Part shown: in pieces, positions 40,816 through 49,904 of the stretch
Layout of the letters: every line of letters begins with the position of its first letter
How positions within the stretch are numbered: the first letter of the stretch is position 1
DNA from: Arachidicoccus ginsenosidivorans
GTDB lineage: Bacteria; Bacteroidota; Bacteroidia; Chitinophagales; Chitinophagaceae
DNA length: 64,000 bases
Reading direction: 5' to 3'
NCBI RefSeq assembly: GCF_007971385.1
Contig: NZ_CP042434.1
Location: forward strand, 2,728,001 to 2,792,000
Position numbers and translations under genes: made by a program
The notes under the pieces: model-generated
Told to the model about the DNA's origin: nothing
Databases searched by the model: none
The model's input: only the letters and a program-made list of their open reading frames with translations

Positions 40816-41214
40816 TTGACGACAAAAGCGACACAGGAAACTCCGGGAAAAGTGACCAGACTGGCAAAAAATGCAAAATTGATCAAAACGATCATTGGTG
40901 CAATCCAGGCTAAAAAAGGGTCAAATATACTTTCACTGGACCTAAGAAACATACCGGAAGCTGTAGCTGATTTCTTTATCATATGTGAGGCAGACAGTAC
41001 AACACAGGTAAAGGCGATCGGAGATTTTATAGAAAAAGAGGTAAAAGAGAATTTAGGAGAGTCCGCCTTTCATGCTGAAGGCAAAGGGTCCCTGAATTGG
41101 GTACTGGTAGATTATGTGAATGTTGTGGCGCATATCATGTTGCCGGAGGCCAGACGATTATACAGTCTGGAAGAACTCTGGTGTGATGCGCCTGAGCACA
41201 AATATGAATCATGA
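40816..41214 (+). CDS. rsfS: ribosomal silencing factor RsfS (TTG start)
   Basis: 132-residue RsfS (Iojap) protein that binds uL14 on the large subunit and blocks subunit joining when nutrients are short. Landmarks: DLRNIPEAVADFFIICEADSTTQVKAIGDFIEKEV and GKGSLNWVLVDYVNVVAHIMLPEARRLYSLEELW. No in-frame ATG lies before the core, so translation most likely begins at the TTG at 40816 (TTG-ACG-ACA), and the N-terminal extension to residue 35 is short and basic. ftsH follows 72 bases downstream. Confidence 0.92.
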   Translation: MTTKATQETPGKVTRLAKNAKLIKTIIGAIQAKKGSNILSLDLRNIPEAVADFFIICEADSTTQVKAIGDFIEKEVKENLGESAFHAEGKGSLNWVLVDYVNVVAHIMLPEARRLYSLEELWCDAPEHKYES

Positions 41215-41286
41215 CCCTCCTTATATGTTAATAATCGAGCAATTACATAAACAACTGCAATAGCGTTTGCAGGATTTCAATCATTT

Positions 41287-43390
41287 ATGGCACAAAACAA
41301 CGACAAAAGAAGAATACCAAACCTCGGAGGGGCCTCGGGTCAAATAATAATGGCCGAAAACCTTCAAAAGGCCCAAGTATTTACTGGATATATGGTTTGA
41401 TTGTTATTGCTATCATCGGGTATAGCTTTTTTGCTAAGAACAGCCCCGATATGGTAACCATCACACAGCCCACATTTACGCAAGATTTACTCGCACAAGG
41501 CGATGTTACCAAATATGACCTGGTCGATAATGCGGAAAAATATGTCAGGGTCTATGTCAATAAAGACAGCCTGGGTAAGCCCTTTTATAAACAGACCTTT
41601 AAAGGCCGCATAGTAGATCCGGCCAATTACAGTAATCAGCCGCTGTTTCAGTTTCGGGTGGTCGACCTTAAGGCCTTTCAGACACAGTTAAACGATTTTC
41701 TGGCAGCCAATCCTCAGATCAAACAGCCTGACTGGACAACCGTCAGCGATAATAATTTCTGGAGCAGCCCAATTTTCAGTACCCTGATTACTTTGGTGGG
41801 ACTCGCACTCATCTGGATCTTAATGATGCGTAAGATGAGCGGCGGCATGGGGGGCGGCGCCGGAGGCGGCGGTGGCATCTTCAGTGTCGGAAAATCCAAA
41901 GCCCAGCTATTTGAGAAAGGTTCCAAAATGGATATCACTTTTAAAGATGTGGCGGGGCTCGATGAGGCTAAAGTAGAAGTTATGGAGATTGTGGACTTTC
42001 TCAAAAGTCCTAAAAAATATACCAATCTTGGGGGTAAGATCCCGAAAGGGGCCCTTTTGGTAGGCCCCCCGGCACGGGTAAGACCTTGCTGGCAAAAGCC
42101 ATGGCAGGCGAAGCGCAAGTGCCGTTTTTCTCCATGTCCGGTTCGGACTTTGTAGAAATGTTCGTAGGCGTCGGTGCTAGCCGTGTACGTGATTTGTTTA
42201 AACAGGCCAGGGAAAAAGCGCCTTGTATCATCTTTATTGATGAAATTGATGCGATCGGACGGGCCAGAGGCAAGAATGCCATGATGAGCAATGATGAAAG
42301 AGAAAATACCTTAAATCAGCTCCTGGTGGAAATGGATGGATTTGGCGGCGACAGCGGTATCATTATACTGGCAGCCACCAACCGACCAGATGTATTGGAT
42401 AGTGCCCTGTTACGTCCGGGACGTTTTGATCGTCAGATTTCTATAGATCGTCCGGATGTCAAAGGGCGCGAAGATATCTTTAGGGTGCATTTAAAACCGA
42501 TTAAAGTATCCCAGTCACTCGATATTCATAAACTGGCAGAGCAGACACCGGGTTTTGCCGGTGCGGATATTGCTAATATCTGTAATGAAGCGGCCCTGAT
42601 CGCTGCCAGAAAAGGCAAGGAAGGGGTGGATATGGACGATTTTAATGACGCCATTGATAGAGTCATCGGAGGTCTGGAAAAGAAAAACAAGATTATCGCG
42701 CCCCACGAAAAAGAAATCATTGCCTATCACGAGGCAGGCCATGCGATTTGTGGCTGGTTTTTGGAGCATGCTTACCCCTTATTAAAAGTAACCATTGTTC
42801 CCAGAGGCACGGCGGCACTTGGCTATGCTCAATATACACCCAAAGAGCAGTATCTCTATAATACCGACCAGCTATTGGATCAGATCTGTATGACCCTTGG
42901 CGGAAGGGCGTCTGAGCAAATCTTCTTTGGTAAGATCTCTACAGGTGCTTCCAATGACCTGCAGCAAGTTACTCGTACGGCTTATTCCATGATTACCGTT
43001 TACGGTATGAATGAAAAAGTGGGCAACCTGAGCTATTATGATCCGCAGCAGGAAAATCAGTTTACAAAACCTTTTAGTGAGGAGACCGGCAAACTGATCG
43101 ACGAGCAGGCAAGAGAGCTGGTGGAAAAGGCTTATAAAAGAACACTGGGCTTACTTACCGAACGGAAGAGTGAAGTGGAAAAACTAGCCAAAGCCTTATT
43201 GGAAAAAGAAGTGCTCTTTAAAAGTGATGTAGAAGCCTTAATTGGCAGACGACCGCATGATGAAGAACCGGAAGAGGAAGATCCGCAGCCCGCCGGACTT
43301 AGTGAAGGCGTTCCTCCTTATGACGGATCCATCAAACAGGTACCTTCTGCTTCCAGTGATGAGCAGCAAAATAAAAGCACTATTGCTTAA
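41287..43390 (+). CDS. ftsH: ATP-dependent zinc metalloprotease FtsH (two frameshifts)
   Basis: Membrane-bound AAA+ protease that degrades misassembled membrane proteins and regulators. Reconstructed from ATG 41287 (MAQNNDKK...). One A added to run 41305-41308 joins the basic N-terminus ([22 protein letters not shown]) to the first membrane helix [18 protein letters not shown]. One base added at 42065-42070 restores Walker A GPPGTGKT. Then follow Walker [13 protein letters not shown], the [27 protein letters not shown], and the zinc site HEAGH in [15 protein letters not shown]. The protein is about 700 residues, with an acidic C-terminal tail. The periplasmic domain and second helix (about 135-155 after the first) are normal. 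FtsH is expected to be intact, so both breaks are very probably consensus errors. Confidence 0.96.
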
Positions 43391-43462
43391 GTAATAGGGG
43401 AATTGATCCGCATGCTTTAGCAAATAAGCTAAGCATGAAGCTTGGAAGAATATAAGCGTATC

Positions 43463-43492
43463 ATAATATAATATAATATAATATAATATAAT
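43463..43492. repeat. tandem repeat (ATAAT)6
   Basis: Six exact copies of the 5-base unit ATAAT lie in the ftsH-LUD intergenic region, with degenerate AT sequence continuing to about 43510. Such a run may vary in copy number between isolates. No coding or known regulatory function is visible. Confidence 0.9.
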
Positions 43493-43528
43493 AAAATATA
43501 ACATAATTATATTTTGTACGCCATAAAG

Positions 43529-43572
43529 AAAATGCCTATCTGACCACTTTTGAAGTTGTCGATAGGCATTTT
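43529..43572 (+). terminator. intrinsic terminator after ftsH
   Basis: A 12-bp perfect stem 43529-43540 (AAAATGCCTATC) with 43561-43572 and a 20-base loop that can fold further; the descending arm ends in TTTT. It separates ftsH from the LUD gene. A second compact hairpin (GCCCTGC-TTT-GCAGGGC, 43628-43644) lies in the LUD leader. Confidence 0.7.
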
Positions 43573-43688
43573 CCATTAAGCGCAGTATCTTTACATAGGA
43601 ATTAAAAGATAACAAGACAAGTGGGTAGCCCTGCTTTGCAGGGCCACCGGTAGTAAGAAGTACATACAAGCAGACCCGAAATCAATAT

Positions 43689-44332
43689 ATGAAAACTGTA
43701 ACGGCCAAAGAACAAATATTAAACAGAATAAAAAGGCACTTTCACAGAGTACTCCCATGCCATTCCCGGAGAAGCAAAGCATGACCCGTGATCAGGTGAT
43801 CGTTCCTAAAACAGAAGAGTTGACGGTGTTATTTGCAGAGAATTTTTCTGCCGTGCAGGGACAGTTCATTTATTGCATAGATGAAGCGGAGCTGGTGGCC
43901 AAATTAAACGGGTTGCAACAGCATAGAAACTGGCCCAGAATCTTTTGCAGGGAGGCAGGCCTGATCGATTTATTACAGCATCATGATTTTAGGGGACTGG
44001 AATTTAGCCCGCAGGCGGGGGCGCCGGTCGCCATCACAGGATGTGAGAAACTAATAGCCAGAACGGGTAGTATCATGATGAGTACCCGCCAAAGCAGTGG
44101 CAGGACCACCAGTGTATATACGCCCATTCATATCTGTATTGCCTATACCAGTCAACTGGTTTATGATATAGAAGAAGGACTGACTTTTATCCAGCAGGGT
44201 CAAAAAAATATGCCCTCTCTTATCACACTTGCGACCGGCCCCAGCCGGACCGCTGATATTGAAAAGACCCTGGTTGTTGGTATACACGGGCCAGGAGAAG
44301 TCTATTGTTTTGTCGTAGAAGATCAGTTGTAA
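43689..44332 (+). CDS. LUD-domain protein, LutC-like (one frameshift near start)
   Basis: About 214-residue LUD-family protein, often coded directly behind ftsH in Bacteroidota. I place the start at ATG 43689: MKTVTAKEQILNRIK is a typical LUD N-terminus, and one A added to the run 43730-43734 joins it to KALSQSTPMPFPEKQSMTRD. Without that base the gene would begin at 43757 and lack its first helix. The domain shows VAITGCEKLIARTGSIMMST and LATGPSRTADIEKTLVVGIHGPGEVYCFVVED, the conserved LUD end. LutC-type proteins take part in lactate oxidation, but solitary copies like this one have no firmly known role. Confidence 0.88.
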
Positions 44333-44337
44333 AGTTT

Positions 44338-45129
44338 ATGACACAAGAATCACTGCATACTATAAAATTAAATGATGCCCGGCCAGACAGACAGATTTAT
44401 TTCTTGTCTGACTTTCATCTGGGTGCGCCGGATTATAAAAGTAGTCTGATCCGGGAAAAAAAGATTCTTCGCTTTTTAGACTTCATTGAAGACAAAGTAG
44501 CGGAACTTTTTATCCTGGGGGATATGTTTGATTTTTGGTATGAGTATAAAAAAGTAGTGCCTAAAAATTATGTAAGACTGCTTGGAAAACTAGCCAGTAT
44601 GGCAGATCAAGGTATACCGATTCATTTTTTTGTGGGCAACCATGATATGTGGATGAAAGACTATTTTGAAAAAGAGTTGGGTATCCGAGTGTATTTTCAG
44701 CAGCAAAGTTTTTCCGCCAACGATAAACGCTTTTATATAGCGCATGGGGACGGCTTAGGCCCTGGCGATAAAGGCTATAAGTTTTTAAAAAAGGTATTTC
44801 GTAGCCCGCTTTGTAATTGGTTGTTTGGAAAACTGCATCCGGATGTAGGAATTGGCCTTGCCAATTACTTCAGCCGAAAAAGCAGGGCCAAGACCGGATC
44901 GGCAGATGGACTTTGGATGGGGGCAGAAAGTGAATGGCTGGTGCTGCATTCCAAAGAGGTCTTAACCCAAGAGCATTTTGATTATTTTATTTATGGACAC
45001 CGTCATTATCCTATCCTGGAAAGTCTTGAAAAAGACAGCCAGTATATTAATCTGGGAGACTGGATCACGCATTTTACTTACGGCAGTTTTGATGGAGTAC
45101 AAATGAAACTTCAAAAATGGGAGCAGTAA
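44338..45129 (+). CDS. UDP-2,3-diacylglucosamine diphosphatase, LpxH-like
   Basis: 263-residue calcineurin-like phosphoesterase that splits UDP-2,3-diacylglucosamine to lipid X in lipid A synthesis. The start MTQESLHTIKLNDARPDRQ at 44338, six bases after the LUD stop, is preferred over an upstream in-frame start inside the LUD gene. Metal-binding motifs in order: FLSDFHLGAPD, FILGDMFDFWYEYK, FFVGNHDMWM, YIAHGDGLGPGDKGYK and FIYGHRHYP. The type with GDMFDFWYEYK is the one used by Bacteroidota in place of classical LpxH. It overlaps the next gene by 13 bases. Confidence 0.9.
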   Translation: MTQESLHTIKLNDARPDRQIYFLSDFHLGAPDYKSSLIREKKILRFLDFIEDKVAELFILGDMFDFWYEYKKVVPKNYVRLLGKLASMADQGIPIHFFVGNHDMWMKDYFEKELGIRVYFQQQSFSANDKRFYIAHGDGLGPGDKGYKFLKKVFRSPLCNWLFGKLHPDVGIGLANYFSRKSRAKTGSADGLWMGAESEWLVLHSKEVLTQEHFDYFIYGHRHYPILESLEKDSQYINLGDWITHFTYGSFDGVQMKLQKWEQ

Positions 45130-46139
45130 ATATTAGTAAGCATACCGAGGGGATAGATGCCGCCGCCCTTTTAACAACCTTACTTAGGTTGGGGAAGGAA
45201 AAGTGCCGCTATGGACATAGGTATAGAAAGGCTGCATTTTGCAATCCTTTTATGGTTATTTGCATGTTACTGATTTTGCAGTTGTTGGTTGTCCCGGTAA
45301 CAGGTAGCGCCCAAAGCGAACACGTGGAAAGATTAAATGACTCCGGCGTAATACCCACACAAACTGCACTTGCCATTCGCGGACATTTTAAACATGTTGA
45401 ACTCGATAAGTTAGGCAATCTGTTTTTACTGGGTACTAATGGGAGCCAGTTCACCGAGTATAATAAAAAAGGGGACAGTATTAATCATTATGACAATATC
45501 AGCAGCTACGGGCAGCTCTCGGAATTAGATGTATCCAATCCGCTAAAGCTGGCTGTTTACTATAGAGATTATGCAACCATTGTCGTACTGGACAGATTTT
45601 TGAGTCCGGTCAATACCATTGATCTTAGAAAAGCGGGTATCTGGGAAGCGCAGACCATCGCCACCAGTTATGATAATCAATACTGGGTCTATGACAAGCA
45701 AGAAGCAAGGATCAAAAAAGTCAACGGACAGGGCAAAGTTACTTTTGCATCCAGCGATCTCAGGCAGGTATTTGACGATGGATTGGATCCGGTTCGTTTA
45801 CTGGATAGAGACGGATTATTATATGCCTATGACCCTGGATATGGTTGGTACATTTTTGATTATTACGGGGCACTGAAGCAAAAGATTCCAGTTAAAGGGT
45901 TGCGGGATGTAAGCGTAACGGATGGGATTCTGACGGCCAGGATCCAGGTAGCAGGTAAAGACCAGCTATGGCTAATGGATCCTAACCGACTCGCTGCAGC
46001 ACCTTTGCAGGAAAATCTACCGGATGCCGCCAGCAGCGGTTTAGGCACTATCCGCCAATCACTTTTTATAGGTAGTACTGGTAAATTGCTCCTATTGACA
46101 GACGCAGGGCTTAGCACCTTATTTATTGGTACGCGGTAA
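45117..46139 (+). CDS. conserved hypothetical beta-propeller-like exported protein
   Basis: 340-residue protein that I do not recognise by name. It starts at ATG 45117, overlapping the phosphatase gene by 13 bases, so the two are probably coupled in translation. A basic N-terminus and hydrophobic segment (about 46-62, MVICMLLILQLLVVPVTGSAQ) act as a signal or anchor; a downstream start (MVICMLL) would give a more usual signal peptide. The mature part has repeated beta-rich units (LDKLGNLFLLGTNGSQFTEYNKKGD, TIDLRKAGIWEAQTIATSYDNQYWVYDKQEARIKKVNGQGKV, LDRDGLLYAYDPGYGWYIFDYYGAL), like a six-bladed NHL/SMP-30-type propeller. No enzymatic motif seen. Role unknown, possibly in the cell envelope. 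Confidence 0.75.
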   Translation: MGAVNISKHTEGIDAAALLTTLLRLGKEKCRYGHRYRKAAFCNPFMVICMLLILQLLVVPVTGSAQSEHVERLNDSGVIPTQTALAIRGHFKHVELDKLGNLFLLGTNGSQFTEYNKKGDSINHYDNISSYGQLSELDVSNPLKLAVYYRDYATIVVLDRFLSPVNTIDLRKAGIWEAQTIATSYDNQYWVYDKQEARIKKVNGQGKVTFASSDLRQVFDDGLDPVRLLDRDGLLYAYDPGYGWYIFDYYGALKQKIPVKGLRDVSVTDGILTARIQVAGKDQLWLMDPNRLAAAPLQENLPDAASSGLGTIRQSLFIGSTGKLLLLTDAGLSTLFIGTR

Positions 46140-46200
46140 AGTTGCTGAAAGGTTTCATTTATTTTTTTTTGTTACTTTACGTATAAATATTACGCAGGCT

Positions 46201-47289
46201 ATGGCAAATAATATGTTACAATATACGATCCTAAGCAACAGCGCTGCTTCATGGCTGATCGCCTTTGGCATCATTATTTTTATGATCCTGTTTGCCAAAG
46301 GGATCTCCAAATTGGTTGCCTGGTTCAGTGTGCGCTATCTGACTAAAGTAGATCATCGTAATTTTAAAGAGACGATCAGTCAGCGGCTAGCAAGGCCACT
46401 GAGCCGGTTTCTTTTTTGGCTAATCACCTTTATTGCCTTAAATAACCTGTATTTTCCCAGGGCACTGGATTTTTTCGTCTTTAAATTACATTTTAGCGAT
46501 ATTGTTCATAAGCTAGCCATGGCTCTATTGATTTTTTTGTTTTTTAATATGCTGATTGGTGTCGTGCATATGGTAGCAACAGTATTTAAACGATCCGCTA
46601 GTAAAAGCGCAGACCGGTCTTTGATACAGCTGACTTCTTTACTGTCTGATCTGGTTCGGGCAATTCTGGTCGTTTTATGTATTCTGGTCATCTTCAAAAG
46701 CTTTTTTAATATTACCGCTGCTTCCTTTGCTACCAGTATTGGGCTGGTTACAGCAGCCCTGGCTTTGGCTGCCAAAGACACAGTTGAAAATATTATTTGT
46801 TCCATTATTATTTTGCTGGACAAGCCCTTTTTACTCGGAGATTATATTTCCGTAAATGGTACAAGTGGTAATGTGGAAAGAATCGGCCTTAGAAGAACCG
46901 TGCTCAGGACCGATACAAAAACACTGGCCAGTGTTCCTAACAGGGATTTAACAGGCAATAAGCTGGAAAATGTCAGTAACCAAACCTTTAGAAGGTTCAG
47001 GCAGGAAATCCGGCTGGCACCAGCAGCAACGGCAGGTCAGCTTGAAAATTTTGTGCAGGGAATCAAGGAGATTATCACAGCCCAAGGCGCGGTGGTTACC
47101 TCTAATACCATTTTTCTTAAGAATACCGGCAATCAAGGTCACATTGTTTTTATGGAATATTTTGTGTCCATTACCATGGCCTACGCTGATTTTTGCGCAC
47201 TGAACCAAAAAATAAATCTGGATATCATCACCAAAATGGAAGCGCTCGGCTTACAGCAAGTCCTCATAATAGCTGACCTGAACAAATAA
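46201..47289 (+). CDS. MscS-family mechanosensitive ion channel
   Basis: 362-residue membrane channel that opens on osmotic downshift. I start at ATG 46201 (MANNMLQYTILSN); the frame upstream to 46126 overlaps the previous gene. Four hydrophobic segments lead to the pore helix region FATSIGLVTAALALAAKDTVENIICSIIILLDKPFLLGDYISVNGTSGNVERIGLRRTVLRT, the MscS beta-domain signature, followed by VPNRDLTGNKLENVSNQ. The C-terminal domain is short. A role in releasing small solutes under hypo-osmotic stress is expected from the family. Confidence 0.92.
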   Translation: MANNMLQYTILSNSAASWLIAFGIIIFMILFAKGISKLVAWFSVRYLTKVDHRNFKETISQRLARPLSRFLFWLITFIALNNLYFPRALDFFVFKLHFSDIVHKLAMALLIFLFFNMLIGVVHMVATVFKRSASKSADRSLIQLTSLLSDLVRAILVVLCILVIFKSFFNITAASFATSIGLVTAALALAAKDTVENIICSIIILLDKPFLLGDYISVNGTSGNVERIGLRRTVLRTDTKTLASVPNRDLTGNKLENVSNQTFRRFRQEIRLAPAATAGQLENFVQGIKEIITAQGAVVTSNTIFLKNTGNQGHIVFMEYFVSITMAYADFCALNQKINLDIITKMEALGLQQVLIIADLNK

Positions 47290-47556
47290 TTTAAAAATTA
47301 AGTGGCGATGACTATATTGGAAGTTGCCGGGAAACTCAAAATAGCAAAAGAGTAAGATTTTTTGAAGCGTTAATCATTATTCGAAAGTCTTATTAAATGA
47401 GTTGAAAAGGTTCTTATTTAAGGTCATTCAATAGCTTTAATAACTCTTTTTTACGAACTACTCGGTTGAGAAAATGTCTCTTGACAAGTTTATCATACAG
47501 ATGCCTGGCTTTTCACCATAAAGCACCCGTATAATGGAGCTCCTGATTTACTTTAC

Positions 47557-48425
47557 TTACCAAGTCATCACCGTCCAGGCGGCTGTAAAGGTATCGTCGG
47601 CACCAATGGATAATATTCCTTCCTTTTCTTCCAATTTACCTGTAGTCTGCACACTGTCAGTGATACCGTGCCATGGTTCTATACACACAAAATCTGCATC
47701 CTTGGCACTCCAGATTCCCATATATGGAAATCCTTTAAAATCCAAAGTCAGCCCATGCGCTGTTTTATCACTTTCCAGCTTGATGGAGCTGGATTGCAAG
47801 GTTTTAAAGACTAGGGCATCCTCGTAGAACAGGGACTTTTTAAGGGGAGTTCATCTGTGTTTTGCAGGAAAATCTGTGGGTCCTCCGCCAGCAGGCCATC
47901 AGAGGTCAGCAGATAACGTGCCGTATTCTCAAACTCATTAAAGCTAAGTACATAATCTTCATAAGTTGTTCCGTTGACTAGCGGCACCTTAAAAGCCGGA
48001 TGTGCGCCAATGGAAAACCAAAGTGTTTTCTCGTCTTGATTGAGTACTTCATATTGGACATGCAGCCTGTTTTCAGCAATACCATAATGGATCCTGAGTT
48101 CAAAATAAAAAGGATACTTTTCCAGTGTGGCAGCTGTCTGCTGTAAAGAAAAGGTAATATTGGTATCCGTTTTGGCCAGTACCGAAAACTCCATATCACG
48201 GGCAAAGCCATGACGAGAGAGGTGGTAAGTCTGGTTATTATACTGATAGCTGTCGTTTTTCAGACTGCCTACAATAGGGAACAATACAGGGCTATGTTTG
48301 CCCCAGAAAGCAGGGTCGCCGCTCCATAAATAGTCAAGACCGGTTTCCTTATTATATATCTTTTGGATTTCCGCACCTTTGGCGGATAAGTTAATTTCTA
48401 ATTGCTCGTTCTGTAATGTGTACAT
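47557..48425 (-). CDS. aldose 1-epimerase family protein (one frameshift)
   Basis: About 290-residue galactose-mutarotase-like protein interconverting alpha and beta anomers. N-terminal MYTLQNEQLEINLSAKGAEIQKIYNKETGLDYLWSGDPAFWGKHSPVLFPIVG with the conserved R in LSRHGFARDMEF; GAHPAFKVPL carries the catalytic His area; the end has MGIWSAKDADFVCIEPWHGITDS with the expected Glu-Pro-Trp. The frame breaks at the T-run 47837-47841 (A-run on the coding strand); one base restores ELPLKKSLFYEDALVFKTLQSSS. This sub-family (YeaD/LACX-like) may act on phosphorylated or other sugars. pdxA lies just upstream, with 8 bases between. Confidence 0.9.
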
Positions 48426-48433
48426 AAAGGGGG

Positions 48434-49525
48434 TTATTCGTCAGAAACTTTTTCATCTTCCAGATTGGCCAGTACCCTGGAGCTTCTTTTTTGCATCGGG
48501 TTGGCATGGTTTTCATCAAAGAATTTTCTTTCCCGGATCAGATCCACACACTTATAAAGGGCGGCCAGGAAGGATTCATATTTAGCGATGCCTTTACCTG
48601 CAATGTCAAAGGCGGTTCCATGATCAGGACTCGTGCGCACGATGGGGAGACCGGCTGTATAGTTAACGCCTTCACCGGTGGAGAGTGATTTAAAAGGAAT
48701 CAGCCCCTGGTCATGATACATTGCCAGAACGGCATCGAACTTTTGATAAGACGAATGTGCAAAAAAGGCGTCCGCACTATAGGGCCCAAAGGCCAGGATT
48801 CCTTTTTGCTTGGCCTCTTTAATGGTGGGGATAATAATTCGTTGTTCTTCATCACCAATCAACCCTTCATCGCCGCTGTGGGGATTCAGGCCCAAAACAG
48901 CAATTTTAGGTTTGTTAATATTAAAATCTCTGATCAGGCTGCTTTGCATGATCTTCAGTTTGCCCATAATGGCCTCACTGGTAATATGCTGAGCAACTTC
49001 GCTGATGGGGATATGTTCTGTTACGACAGCAACGCGCATATTTTCTGCGACCATCATCATGACGACATCAGACTGCTGAAAACTATCTCTAAGATAAGGC
49101 GTATGGCCGCTATAATGAAAACTGTCAGACTGAATGGTCTTTTTATGAATAGGTGCGGTTACCAGCCCCTGAATTTTGCCGGCTTTTAAATCACTAACGG
49201 CAGCTTCCAGGGATAAAAAAGCATATTTGCCCACGGCTGGTTCAAGCTGCCCCGGATGAATAGCCACCTCTTCTTCCCAGCAATTTTGCAGATTTGCCTG
49301 TTTAAAATTCAATTTTCCGTCCTCTCTGATAATAGAAAACTGGAAATTATTTTCATGAATGGATTTGCGGTAGAAATTAAGACATTTACTGTTTGCGTAG
49401 ATAATTGGTGTGCAAACATCAAGTATTCTATTGTCACTCAGCGATTTAATGATGATCTCAAGGCCGATGCCATTCAAGTCGCCACAACTTAATCCAATAA
49501 CAGGTTTAAAAAGTTCCTGACTCAT
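48434..49525 (-). CDS. pdxA: 4-hydroxythreonine-4-phosphate dehydrogenase
   Basis: 363-residue enzyme of vitamin B6 synthesis that oxidises 4-phosphohydroxy-L-threonine with NAD. I use the ATG at 49525 (MSQELFKPVIGLSCGDLNGIGLEIIIKSL), the normal family start; 11 extra codons upstream lack support. Landmarks: GLVTAPIHKKTIQ, FHYSGHTPYLRD (metal His), VLGLNPHSGDEGLIGDEE, the metal-binding AMYHDQGLIPFKSL and SPDHGTAFDIAGKGIA. The C-terminal tail (RKFFDENHANPMQKRSSRV) is a little longer than in Escherichia coli. Confidence 0.95.
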   Translation of the reverse strand: MSQELFKPVIGLSCGDLNGIGLEIIIKSLSDNRILDVCTPIIYANSKCLNFYRKSIHENNFQFSIIREDGKLNFKQANLQNCWEEEVAIHPGQLEPAVGKYAFLSLEAAVSDLKAGKIQGLVTAPIHKKTIQSDSFHYSGHTPYLRDSFQQSDVVMMMVAENMRVAVVTEHIPISEVAQHITSEAIMGKLKIMQSSLIRDFNINKPKIAVLGLNPHSGDEGLIGDEEQRIIIPTIKEAKQKGILAFGPYSADAFFAHSSYQKFDAVLAMYHDQGLIPFKSLSTGEGVNYTAGLPIVRTSPDHGTAFDIAGKGIAKYESFLAALYKCVDLIRERKFFDENHANPMQKRSSRVLANLEDEKVSDE

Positions 49526-49904
49526 TCCAAAATTGTTTTTACCCTGTAAATGTACCACTTTTCAGGAAGTTTTTGTAGCTATATGTAACATTTAAACCTA
49601 ATTGGCCGTTTTAGGATAAAAGCAGCCGTCTGGAGGATGTTAAATCCTGTGCTGCTTTGTAATTTTTGGGTTGGTTTAGCGTTATTAATTGAGATTTAAA
49701 GAAATACGAGCTTATTAGATCAGAAAAACAAACAATAAATATATACACGGAAATAGCTATTCTGCTGCAGGGAGATTAAAGCATAAGAAACTGCGCGATT
49801 TGAGAATAAAAAGGCTGCGAGAAGGCAAGATCAAATCCTGCTTTAGCAACAAGGCAGTAGCGGAAAACTATAACTGAATGGGTATATACTAAAATGGAAC
49901 TGTA
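49526..49904. other. intergenic region with an unassigned hairpin
   Basis: 379 bases between pdxA (-) and the GT2 gene (+). A nested hairpin pairs AAAGCAGC (49619-49626) with GCTGCTTT (49651-49658), with an inner AGGAT/ATCCT stem, and is followed by GTAATTTTT. It resembles a terminator although no transcript is expected to end here, so a small RNA is conceivable. No tRNA or ORF with support was seen. Confidence 0.4.
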
